Shown here: positions 1-6,404 of the stretch, piece after piece
Layout: every line of letters starts with the position of its first letter
Position numbering within the stretch: position 1 is the stretch's first letter
From: Candidatus Limnocylindrales bacterium
GTDB taxonomy: Bacteria > Moduliflexota > Moduliflexia > Moduliflexales > JAUQPW01
Assembly (NCBI GenBank): GCA_035559535.1
Contig: DATMBG010000030.1
Coordinates: 1-14,510, forward strand
DNA length: 14,510 bases
Reading direction: 5' to 3'
Translations under genes and position numbers: made by a program
The notes under the pieces: generated by a model
Told to the model about the DNA's origin: nothing
The model's input: only the letters and a program-made list of their open reading frames with translations
Databases searched by the model: none

Positions 1-1893
1 GATGGAGGTAATGAGGCCGGTTTCTTCGGCCAGTCGGATAAAGTTTCCTGGGAGGACCAGTCCCAATTCTGGGTGTTGCCAGCGGATCAAGGCTTCCACG
101 CCGACCATCTTTCCGGTTTTGAGATTTACCTGGGGTTGATAGTAAACTGCAAATTCTTCTCGCTCCACAGTATGACGTAATTGAGCTTCCAGAACCAAGC
201 GTTCAAGAGCCTTCGCATTCATGGTTGAAGTATAAAATCGGTAGCTGTTCCGGCCCCATTCCTTGGCCCGATACATGGCAGCATCTGCATTCTTTAATAA
301 AGTCTGGGCATCTTTACCATCATTGGGATAGAAGGCAATCCCTAAACTTGTGGTAATATGGAGTTCATGTCCATCCAGATAAAAGGGGGGTTTAAGGGTG
401 TCCAGGATTCTTTGAGCAATCCTAGCCGCATCGTCTACCTGATGGATTCTCGGTAGGAGAATGGTAAATTCGTCGCCCCCCAGGCGGGAGATAATACATT
501 CATCGCTTCCGAAGCGAGAGACGGTATCGCTTCTTCGTAAACAACCTACCAATCGTTTAGCAATTTCTCGCAACAACCGGTCTCCGAGGGTATGACCCAG
601 GGTATCATTGATGGTTTTAAAGCGATCCAGGTCGAGGAAGATCAGGGCCAACGTTTGCTGGTTACGAGAAGCCTGGGCCAGGGCCAGATTGAGGCGGTCG
701 TTGAAAAGTAACCGGTTAGGTAGACCGGTGAGGGCGTCATAATACGCAAGTTTCTTAACCATTTTTTCTGCCCGTTTGCGTTCGGTAATATCCGTCAGTG
801 AGGAGATTACACCGGTAATGGCTCCCTTGGCATCCCGAAGGGGAGCTGCATTGAGGGATACAATCACTTGAGTTCCGTCAGGACGATGGATGACCTGTTC
901 TACGCCATAAACGGGTTGACCCGTTCGTAGGACTTGAGTGAAGGGCCGCTTCTCATCGGGAAAAGGTTTTCCTCGTAGTGTCGTAATTTTCCAATCCTTC
1001 ATCCTCCTTCCCTCTTTTCCATCCTGGTGGAAGGAAAGCGAAGAGGCCGAAGAGTGGGATATTCCGTAAATTTTCTCTGCAGCAGCGTTGGCAAAAATAA
1101 TTCGACCTTCCAGATCTTCTATCAGAATGCCATCAGCAACCGTCTCAACGATACGTGCCAGACGTTCTTCATTTGCCCGAAGGGCTTCTTCTGCCTGCCT
1201 GCGCTCAAACAATTCCTGTTCAATGGAGGTGTATAATCGGGCGTTATCCAGGGCTATAGAGGCTAACTCGGCAAACCGGCTCAACAGCTTAACCTCGTCT
1301 TCGCTGAAGGTTCGATCTTCCTTAGAATAGGCCAGTCCGATCACCCCTACCGTCTGGGAATCCGATTTCAGCGGTACCGCTATAACTGCATGAAGGCCCT
1401 CACTTCTCATTTCCCCCTTACCCCCTCCTTTACCCTTCCCCCTGCTCTCCTCGTTTCCCTTCTCCCAACTTGGGAGGGGGGAATAGGAGGAGAGAGATGG
1501 AGAGGTGAGAGGGGGGAGGTAAGGAGCAGGTGAACGGCCCCACCAGGTCTGGTAATCTTCCACAATCAAAGGCTGACCGGTTTGCCAGATAATTCCTGCG
1601 ATCCCTTCTCCGGGTTTGAGACGGTGACCTGTATACCGGCTATAAGCCCCCATACCTACCTGTAAAACCATCTCGGCTTCTCCCTCTTGAGCCAGGTAGA
1701 TAAACCCATGAGGTGTTCCCAATAAAGCCCCGGCACGGGAAACAATGGCTTCAAGCAAGTCGTTCAATTTCAGCCGATTCATCAATCCCAGAGCCGTTTC
1801 GTGTAAAGCATCCAGATATTCATTCTGTTGGTTTAGTTTCTCCCTTACTCGCTTACGCCGGAAAATTTTTTTGATGATTCGTTTTATCCTCAT
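1..1893 (-). CDS. GAF-PAS-GGDEF-EAL cyclic-di-GMP signalling protein (C-terminus cut by window edge)
   Basis: This is a cytoplasmic sensor enzyme predicted to make and/or degrade c-di-GMP. The minus-strand frame is open for 631 codons from ATG 1893 to base 1. GGAG sits 8 nt before the ATG; an in-frame ATG at 1917 has a poorly placed ribosome site. A basic N-terminus (residues 1-20) leads into a GAF domain (about 30-225), a PAS domain (about 243-370), a GGDEF domain (about 380-540, with DALTGLPNR from residue 386) and the start of an EAL domain (VEALIRW, EAL at 600-602). The GGDEF domain has an intact GGDEF at 472-476. It is preceded by a near-copy, GSDEC (462-466), so the RxxD product-inhibition motif (453-456) lies 15 rather than 5 residues before the true motif. 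About 40 low-complexity residues (124-166) interrupt the GAF domain. A riboswitch upstream probably regulates the gene. Domain calls are firm; the net enzymatic activity is unknown. Confidence 0.93.
   Translation of the reverse strand, partial: MRIKRIIKKIFRRKRVREKLNQQNEYLDALHETALGLMNRLKLNDLLEAIVSRAGALLGTPHGFIYLAQEGEAEMVLQVGMGAYSRYTGHRLKPGEGIAGIIWQTGQPLIVEDYQTWWGRSPAPYLPPLTSPSLSSYSPLPSWEKGNEESRGKGKGGGKGEMRSEGLHAVIAVPLKSDSQTVGVIGLAYSKEDRTFSEDEVKLLSRFAELASIALDNARLYTSIEQELFERRQAEEALRANEERLARIVETVADGILIEDLEGRIIFANAAAEKIYGISHSSASSLSFHQDGKEGRRMKDWKITTLRGKPFPDEKRPFTQVLRTGQPVYGVEQVIHRPDGTQVIVSLNAAPLRDAKGAITGVISSLTDITERKRAEKMVKKLAYYDALTGLPNRLLFNDRLNLALAQASRNQQTLALIFLDLDRFKTINDTLGHTLGDRLLREIAKRLVGCLRRSDTVSRFGSDECIISRLGGDEFTILLPRIHQVDDAARIAQRILDTLKPPFYLDGHELHITTSLGIAFYPNDGKDAQTLLKNADAAMYRAKEWGRNSYRFYTSTMNAKALERLVLEAQLRHTVEREEFAVYYQPQVNLKTGKMVGVEALIRWQHPELGLVLPGNFIRLAEETGLITSI
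1396..1531. repeat. Foldback repeat inserted in frame within the GAF domain
   Basis: This C/G-rich block has approximate inverted ends (CTTACCCCCTCC at 1417-1428 against GGGGGGAGGTAAG at 1511-1523). A perfect 7-bp stem with a 1-nt loop (CTCCCAACTTGGGAG) lies near its centre. It encodes about 40 residues rich in Pro, Ser, Gly and Lys, between GAF segments that would otherwise join normally (WWGRSPA on one side, LHAVIAVPL on the other). The frame is kept with no stop codon. The exact ends are uncertain. Confidence 0.7.
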
Positions 1894-2040
1894 CTTACGA
1901 GCTCCCTCCCTATCCATGCCTTTGGTACATCTTTTTCTGATTGAATATGTCGTTTACTATTAATTTTCTATATGAAGAGATTACATCCTGGGTAGAGGCG
2001 ATCCAGCAGGGTCATCCTCCTATAGGTAGCCCCCCCTCGG

Positions 2041-2250
2041 CTCCTTTCAGGGGTAATTTTCTGACCTAACCCCCTTCCCCGCGGGAAGGGGGGATTCGTG
2101 AATGACCTGGGTTCCCACTCTCGCTTTCCCTTACGGGGAAGGGAAGTCAGAGGAGTCAGGTTTAAAAACCTGCCCCAGAAAGCCTAACCCCCTTCCAGGG
2201 GAAATTTAGAAGGTTACCTGCCGGATTCCTTCCTCGAGGGAGAAGAGGGG
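2041..2250. repeat. Cluster of CCTAACCCCCTTCC-type foldback repeats
   Basis: Several hairpins are packed together. A perfect 10-bp stem CCCCCTTCCC/GGGAAGGGGG spans 2070-2092, a 7-bp stem CAGGTTT/AAACCTG spans 2157-2172, and looser ones lie near 2124-2146 and 2228-2250. The 14-mer CCTAACCCCCTTCC occurs twice as a direct repeat (2065-2078 and 2183-2196). The cluster lies in the transcribed leader between the riboswitch and the signalling gene. Confidence 0.7.
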
Positions 2251-2293
2251 GGGTTCAGGTCGAAAATAAAGCTTTTCCCCTTCTTAACTGGAT

Positions 2294-2317
2294 ACGGATG
2301 GGACGGTCCCTATCCGT
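2294..2317. other. Strong short hairpin in the riboswitch leader
   Basis: The arms ACGGAT/ATCCGT continue into GGG/CCC with one bulged base and a 5-nt loop. There is no U-run on either strand, so it is not a standard intrinsic terminator. On the minus strand it lies about 100 nt downstream of the aptamer and could belong to the expression platform; that role is inferred only from position. Confidence 0.5.
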
Positions 2318-2415
2318 TATGCCACATTTCAACATTGATTTGGTATCATCCTTACAGACAGGGCTCCTGGGAAAGGGCTAGGAAAGAAAATCAGGAAGAA
2401 GCTATCTAATGCTTC

Positions 2416-2517
2416 GTTATTTCTTTCGGCAGCCCTTCTACCCTGGTGTCAGAGCACTTTAGGTCAGTGGCTTTCCGTCCTATGTTTTCACATAGTCTGG
2501 CCTTATCGAGAAATAAC
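2416..2517 (-). promoter_or_regulatory. GEMM-I (cyclic-di-GMP-I class) riboswitch aptamer
   Basis: Read on the minus strand, the sequence shows the GEMM-I hallmarks in order. The closing stem is a perfect 9 bp (GTTATTTCT/AGAAATAAC). Next comes AAGGCC, then a 6-bp hairpin with a GAAA loop (CTATGT-GAAA-ACATAG), the ligand-core strand GGACGGAAAGCC (family consensus GGACGCAAAGCC), the tetraloop receptor ACCTAAA, and the closing strand GGGTAGAAGGGCTGCC. The next gene downstream on this strand is the GAF-PAS-GGDEF-EAL gene, 522 nt away. The segment before the GAAA hairpin has one base more than, or differs slightly from, the common GGCAAA. I therefore cannot decide from sequence alone between c-di-GMP and the related cyclic AMP-GMP ligand. 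Confidence 0.9.
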
Positions 2518-2544
2518 TTTCCATGCGCAGCTTTAAAACCTGTT

Positions 2545-2560
2545 CTGTTAAGATTAACAG
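2545..2560. promoter_or_regulatory. Perfect dyad upstream of the riboswitch, possible operator
   Basis: The arms CTGTTAA and TTAACAG are perfect and separated by 2 nt. The dyad lies 28 bp upstream of the aptamer's 5' end on the minus strand, where its promoter would be expected. A dimeric regulator could bind it; this is inferred only from symmetry and position. Confidence 0.35.
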
Positions 2561-2662
2561 CAACTCCAATGCCAAGAAGTTTTTAATCCTGAAGAATTTC
2601 TGTAAAGGAATTCTGAGAGTTTTATCTTCCTGGTTTTTTGCGTCTTATGGTTTCCTGAAAGG

Positions 2663-2679
2663 CGTCTAGAAATTAGACG
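2663..2679. other. Small hairpin
   Basis: The arms CGTCTA and TAGACG form a perfect 6-bp stem around a 5-nt loop. On the plus strand it is followed by TTTAAAA. It is too weak to call a terminator, and no function can be assigned. Confidence 0.35.
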
Positions 2680-2881
2680 TTTAAAACCCAAAACTTTCCG
2701 GATGGTCTCCTGGAACTTCAACCGAATACCTCTTTTAGGGGGAAAATAGAGGCTAATTACTTTTCAGGATAAAAATACCGGGAATAAAATACGAATTTGA
2801 TTGTTTTAACTAAAAAACAGGATGAGAACATCAAAATAACAACCTAACATAACCAGTGAAATCCGATGATGGTGATTCTTA

Positions 2882-2917
2882 CCGGCCGTTTCCCACACAG
2901 GCAGGATAGTCGGCCGG
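2882..2917 (+). other. GC-rich hairpin in the 5' leader of the cupredoxin gene
   Basis: The perfect 7-bp arms CCGGCCG and CGGCCGG enclose 22 nt. The hairpin lies about 78 bp before the ATG at 2996. It could be a leader structure or a binding site. It does not cover the strong ribosome site AAAGGAGGT that precedes the gene. Confidence 0.4.
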
Positions 2918-2995
2918 GAGGAGAAAGAAACCCTTCCGTACTGAACCTGAAGATTTTCAGATGAGCCTTTTCCTATTCAACAAAGGAGGTGCGAG

Positions 2996-3736
2996 ATGCG
3001 ACAAAATAAAAAGATGTGGCTGATACTACCGGCCATTATCATAAGCTTTATGGGGTCGTTTTCTGCCCAGGCCTATGAAGTTATGGAAGTTAAAGATGGA
3101 GGAACCCTAGAGGGAAAAGTAATATTTAAAGGAACCGTTCCTCCTCCTAAGGACGCCGTTATTACCAAAGATAAGGAAGTCTGCGATAAAGACGGGACCG
3201 GGATCAAGAAACTCCCCCAAATTAAGATATCCGGGGATAGTGGGGTCCTGGACGCTATTGTCTTCATAGACGGGATCGGCAAGGGAAAAGACTGGCCGAA
3301 ACGGGAGGGAATTCCTTTTATCAACAATAAAAATTGCGAATTTGAGCCCTATGTGCAGGTGGTTCCTACAGGAACCGACTTCGAAGTGGTCAACAGCGAT
3401 CCGGTTCTACATAACACCCATTCCTTTATCGATAAACGTACGCTGTTTAATTTGGCTCTTCCTAATCAAGGCATGCGGATTAAAAAGTCCATGCCTAAGA
3501 AACCTGAATTAGTAAGGTTTGAATGCGATGCCCATGGATGGATGTTGGGTTGGGTTTATGCTTCCGATAATCCTTACTATGCCGTAACAGGTGAGGGGGG
3601 AGCGTTTAAAATAGAGAATATTCCACCGGGTACTTATAAGGTTAAGGTATGGCAGGATTACGTGGGTACAAAAGAACAGGAGGTGACCATTGAGGCGGGG
3701 AAAACAACTACGTTAAATGTAGAACTAACTAAATAA
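2996..3736 (+). CDS. Exported cupredoxin-like protein with a carboxypeptidase-regulatory-like C-terminus
   Basis: This 246-aa protein has a Sec signal peptide (hydrophobic stretch about 8-22, cleavage probably after AQA at 24-26). The start is fixed by a strong AAAGGAGGT ahead of the ATG. The central part looks like a plastocyanin-type fold with possible type-1 copper ligands: His139 or His142 (LHNTH), Cys177, His180 and Met183 in the motif CDAHGWM. The C-terminal 45 residues (GGAFKIENIPPGTYKVKVW) form a small beta-sandwich of the carboxypeptidase-regulatory type. A role as a periplasmic electron carrier or copper-binding protein is inferred from these residues and from its place before cytochrome and oxidase genes. 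The fold assignment is fairly sure; the copper ligation and redox partner are not. Confidence 0.75.
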   Translation: MRQNKKMWLILPAIIISFMGSFSAQAYEVMEVKDGGTLEGKVIFKGTVPPPKDAVITKDKEVCDKDGTGIKKLPQIKISGDSGVLDAIVFIDGIGKGKDWPKREGIPFINNKNCEFEPYVQVVPTGTDFEVVNSDPVLHNTHSFIDKRTLFNLALPNQGMRIKKSMPKKPELVRFECDAHGWMLGWVYASDNPYYAVTGEGGAFKIENIPPGTYKVKVWQDYVGTKEQEVTIEAGKTTTLNVELTK

Positions 3737-3763
3737 GAAGAAAAGTCCAGGATTCTGAACCGA

Positions 3764-3861
3764 CCGAGAGTGCAAGCCTCTGCTTCATCCCTTATCCTCC
3801 TTTCCTGAAACTTCAGGAAAGGGGAGCAAAGGGGTGAGGTACCAGATGCTCGCACTTTCGG
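3764..3861. repeat. Foldback (MITE-like) element between genes
   Basis: A roughly 98-bp element has imperfect inverted ends (CCGAGAGTGCAAGCCTCTG against CCGAAAGTGCGAGCATCTG read inward, 4 mismatches or fewer in 19). Its centre is a perfect 10-bp hairpin (CTTTCCTGAA/TTCAGGAAAG). It separates the cupredoxin and phosphoesterase genes, leaving the latter's ribosome site intact. No target-site duplication is obvious. Confidence 0.6.
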
Positions 3862-3883
3862 ATATGAATCAGGAGGGTAAAGT

Positions 3884-4978
3884 ATGGAGAAGGATAAAGA
3901 AAAACAAGAGCTTCGAGGGGATTCATCCTTTATGATGACCCGTCGAACATTCCTTCATAAGACCGTCGTAGCCGGTGTGGCAGTAGGTGCGGCCTCCGTC
4001 GGCTGGTTCCCTACCATCAACACGATGGATATTGCCCTCGGTGCAGAAACTTTTAAGTTTGCCTGGATTTCGGACACCCATCTCTATCCCAAGGATGTTA
4101 ATACCCGTTTTGTTGAAAAGGCGGTTCGGGCTGCCAAAGAGGTTCAGGCCATGAATCCTCCGGCAGACTTCCTCATCTTTGGAGGGGATTTATCCCAATT
4201 GGGTGAGAGGGTTGAGCTGGAGTTGGGTAGAGATATTTTATCCGAGATTACAGCCAAGAAATACTTTATCCCCGGCGAGCATGACTGGTATCTGGATATG
4301 GGGGAAACCTGGCGGAAGTTCTTTGGAGAGACTCCCTGGTACTTCGATCATAAAGGGGTTCGCTTCATCGGATTGAATACGGTGGCCTGGGCTCCGGATT
4401 ACTGGACAGAGCGGAAATTGACTCCTAAGGAGCGGATGGCGGCTATGGCGACCCTGGATAGTATTATTGCGGGTCCCTGGGCAGCTGTAGAAAAGGAACA
4501 GCGTCAGTGGTTAAACGATAAGGCCTTATCCGGAATTTCCAAAGAAACTCCCATCGTACTGTTTACCCATACTCCTTTGTATGAGTACTATCCACCCTGG
4601 AACTTCTGGACTCGAGACTGGAAAGAGGTTCTAGAGATCCTCAAGCCGTTTAAAAATGTAACCAATATTCATGGACATACCCATCAGGTTCTCTATAACG
4701 AGATCGGTAATATGCGTTCTATCGGTATGCTGGCGACTTCCTGGCCCTGGCCTTATGCGCCCACGGGAGTGCCACCTCTCACCAAGCCCATGATTCGAGT
4801 AGACCCAGGAGATCCCTTTGATGGAGTTGGTTGGTCTAAGCTCACGGTAACCGATACCCAAAGAGTTGAAAATGAATATGTGATGTGGCGTAAACAGGTC
4901 TTTGCAGAGAGTCCTTCGGATCGTGGCGATGCCGATAACATCAACCAACGTCTGACGCCACGTATTGTGGAATTCTAA
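3884..4978 (+). CDS. Tat-exported calcineurin-like metallophosphoesterase
   Basis: This 364-aa protein carries a twin-arginine signal (TRRTFLHK, Arg20-Arg21, then a hydrophobic stretch to about residue 45), so it acts outside the cytoplasm as a folded enzyme. AGGAGGG lies 7 nt before this ATG; ATGs at residues 17-18 are alternatives. The five metallophosphoesterase blocks are present: D64-x-H66 (SDTHLY), GGD102L, G131-E132-H133-D134, H229 (FTHTP) and H263-G-H265-T-H267. The third block is GEHD rather than the usual GNHD/E, replacing the metal-bridging Asn by Glu. The substrate cannot be read from sequence. SoxB belongs to the same superfamily and is also Tat-exported, and the downstream genes are Sox-like. 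This protein, however, is shorter (SoxB is about 560 aa) and lacks the 5'-nucleotidase C-terminal domain. Confidence 0.85.
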   Translation: MEKDKEKQELRGDSSFMMTRRTFLHKTVVAGVAVGAASVGWFPTINTMDIALGAETFKFAWISDTHLYPKDVNTRFVEKAVRAAKEVQAMNPPADFLIFGGDLSQLGERVELELGRDILSEITAKKYFIPGEHDWYLDMGETWRKFFGETPWYFDHKGVRFIGLNTVAWAPDYWTERKLTPKERMAAMATLDSIIAGPWAAVEKEQRQWLNDKALSGISKETPIVLFTHTPLYEYYPPWNFWTRDWKEVLEILKPFKNVTNIHGHTHQVLYNEIGNMRSIGMLATSWPWPYAPTGVPPLTKPMIRVDPGDPFDGVGWSKLTVTDTQRVENEYVMWRKQVFAESPSDRGDADNINQRLTPRIVEF

Positions 4979-5026
4979 AAGAGAAGGAACCTTATCTTTC
5001 AACCTTTAGCCAAAGGAGGATGTGCC

Positions 5027-5488
5027 ATGATAAAACAAAAAAAACTCCTGGCCTTTATAAGTTTATTCATCGGATTTTTGGTATTTTTTTCGGCTCTCCT
5101 GTTGAAGGAAATCTGGATCCCACCCTCTGCAGAAGCTCATAAGGAACCTCATACGCCTCAACAGCTTAAAGCCTTCCAGGATCAGTTCATGGCCATGGTC
5201 ATCGAAGGGGATAAGCTCTTTCATGGAGGGGGAAGTGTTAAACTCAGCAAGACCGGAATGGCCTGTGCCATGTGTCACCCCTATGCTTCGGATACACATC
5301 CCCATGAGTTCCCCAAGTATCAGGAGCAAATGGGAAAATTTGCCACCCTCCGGGATATGATCAACTGGTGCATCGAAAAACCCAACGAAGGGGAGAAGAT
5401 TGATCCGGAAAGTGACGCCATGAAGGCTCTGGAAGCTTATATTTACTGGTCCAATAAGGGTTCCGTTTTGGATCCGGGTCGTCATTAA
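5027..5488 (+). CDS. Periplasmic monohaem c-type cytochrome, SoxA-like in part
   Basis: This 153-aa protein has an N-terminal hydrophobic segment (about 8-27) that is either a Sec signal (possible cleavage near AEA) or a membrane anchor. It has one haem-c site, C80-A-M-C83-H84. The C-terminal helix region TLRDMINWCIE and the stretch from DPESDAMKAL recall the end of SoxA/TsdA-type cytochromes, where a similar Ser-Asp-rich stretch precedes the last helix. Met residues after the haem motif could be the sixth ligand, but I cannot choose one. AAAGGAGG precedes the ATG at good spacing. It lies 48 bp after the phosphoesterase and before the SoxYZ fusion, so a role as electron acceptor in that module is inferred. 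Confidence 0.8.
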   Translation: MIKQKKLLAFISLFIGFLVFFSALLLKEIWIPPSAEAHKEPHTPQQLKAFQDQFMAMVIEGDKLFHGGGSVKLSKTGMACAMCHPYASDTHPHEFPKYQEQMGKFATLRDMINWCIEKPNEGEKIDPESDAMKALEAYIYWSNKGSVLDPGRH

Positions 5489-5497
5489 AAGACTGAA

Positions 5498-5553
5498 GAG
5501 GCTGGAAACAAGGGGTTAACCGGGCAGGTTTCTAACCTCGGGTTTCCAGCCTC
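5498..5553 (+). other. Intercistronic stem-loop before the SoxYZ-like gene
   Basis: The perfect 12-bp arms GAGGCTGGAAAC and GTTTCCAGCCTC enclose 32 nt. The loop holds further self-complementary pieces (GGTTAACC, and GGTT with AACC). The stem ends 12 nt before the ATG of the next gene, which has only a weak ribosome site. No U-tract follows. Possible roles are mRNA processing, translational control, or simply a small foldback repeat. Confidence 0.6.
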
Positions 5554-5565
5554 CAGGTTGATGGT

Positions 5566-6402
5566 ATGTACCCCCTAACCCGACGACGCTTTCTCAAATT
5601 TTCGACCCTTTTCGGGATAAGCTGTAGCCTGTCCCTGGAGCCGGTCAAAACCCTGGCCGAAGAACAGATCCACCGGGTCACCGATGTGGATCACCTTACC
5701 GAGTTTGAAAAACTTCATCTTCCCAGGATTACGGCGCCTGATCTGACCGGAAATGGCCATGTCGTTCCCATTATCGTTGAAATGGATCACCCCATGGAAC
5801 CGGATCACTATATTAAAAGTATTGAGATTCTCAATCGCAGGGACCCGGTGGTTTCCAAAGGACGATTCTATATGACCCCGGCCAACGGGGCTGCCTATCT
5901 CTCCACGCAGGTTCGTATGCATAGCGGCAGCTCGCAGGTGGAGGTTATTGCAGAATGTAATCAGCACGGAACGTGGATTGCCCAAAAGCCGATTACTATC
6001 AAAGAAGGAGGGGGCGGATGTGCTACCGAAACCGATGCTCAACAAGAAGAAACCTTTGATATTCGTCCACCAACCCTTAGAATTCCTCATTTGATCGAGG
6101 AAGGAGCTATAGTTGCTGGGGAAATTATCAAAATTCAGGTAAAATTTAAACATCCTAGCCGAACCGGTTTAAAACTGGTAGACGGGCAGTTCGTTCCGGT
6201 TAAGCCCCCTTTTTATGTGAAAACCATGGAGGTCTTTTACGACGGAAATCAAGTCAGTTTGTATAAGATGACAGAGGCTCTCAGTGACAATCCATTTATC
6301 GGATTTAAACTCAGAATCCATAAAGAGGCTCCCCTGCGCATCGTTTTTACGAACAGTCGGGATCAACGGTTCGAGGTCACTGAGAATTTTAAATTCGGAT
6401 AA
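5566..6402 (+). CDS. Tat-exported SoxY-SoxZ fusion (sulfur-carrier-like protein)
   Basis: This 278-aa protein has a twin-arginine signal (LTRRRFLKF, then hydrophobic residues to about 30). Residues about 38-146 form a SoxY-like immunoglobulin-type domain (VPIIVEMDHPM, then GAAYLSTQVRMHSGSSQV). It ends in a glycine arm, GGGGC, with Cys152 in the place of the SoxY carrier cysteine (family motif GGCGG). After a short acidic linker, residues about 168-278 form a SoxZ-like domain. In the Sox pathway SoxYZ carries the sulfur substrate covalently on that cysteine. Here the cysteine lies in an internal linker instead of at a free C-terminus, as in other fused SoxYZ-like proteins. The gene is nearly joined (2 bp) to the beta-propeller gene. 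The substrate is not proven to be thiosulfate. Confidence 0.85.
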   Translation: MYPLTRRRFLKFSTLFGISCSLSLEPVKTLAEEQIHRVTDVDHLTEFEKLHLPRITAPDLTGNGHVVPIIVEMDHPMEPDHYIKSIEILNRRDPVVSKGRFYMTPANGAAYLSTQVRMHSGSSQVEVIAECNQHGTWIAQKPITIKEGGGGCATETDAQQEETFDIRPPTLRIPHLIEEGAIVAGEIIKIQVKFKHPSRTGLKLVDGQFVPVKPPFYVKTMEVFYDGNQVSLYKMTEALSDNPFIGFKLRIHKEAPLRIVFTNSRDQRFEVTENFKFG

Positions 6403-6404
6403 AT

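Larger units (their letters stand above)
1894..2995. other. Long divergent intergenic region, no protein gene supported
   Basis: This 1.1 kb gap separates the minus-strand c-di-GMP gene from the plus-strand cupredoxin gene. It holds a cluster of foldback repeats (2041-2250), a hairpin (2294-2317), a GEMM-I aptamer read on the minus strand (2416-2517), a dyad (2545-2560) and two further hairpins (2663-2679 and 2882-2917). The promoters of both flanking units must lie here. I could not pick convincing -35/-10 pairs. No reading frame in the gap has a ribosome site together with coding character. Confidence 0.75.

Noticed and set aside
1027-1963. Plus-strand reading frames at 1027-1236, 1088-1330 and 1745-1963
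   Set aside because: They lie antisense to the clear GAF-PAS-GGDEF-EAL frame, have no ribosome sites and have low-complexity translations.
2294-2317. Intrinsic terminator for the riboswitch
   Set aside because: The stem is strong, but no U-tract follows on either strand.
2850-2918. Possible cobalamin riboswitch (AGTGAAATCC followed by GGCAGGATAG)
   Set aside because: Only two fragments resemble the B12 element. The central conserved GCCACTG-type segment is missing, the spacing is far too short, and the downstream gene has no cobalamin link.
3884-4978. Calling the phosphoesterase soxB
   Set aside because: It is about 200 residues too short, lacks the 5'-nucleotidase C-terminal domain, and has a GEHD block; only superfamily and export route agree.
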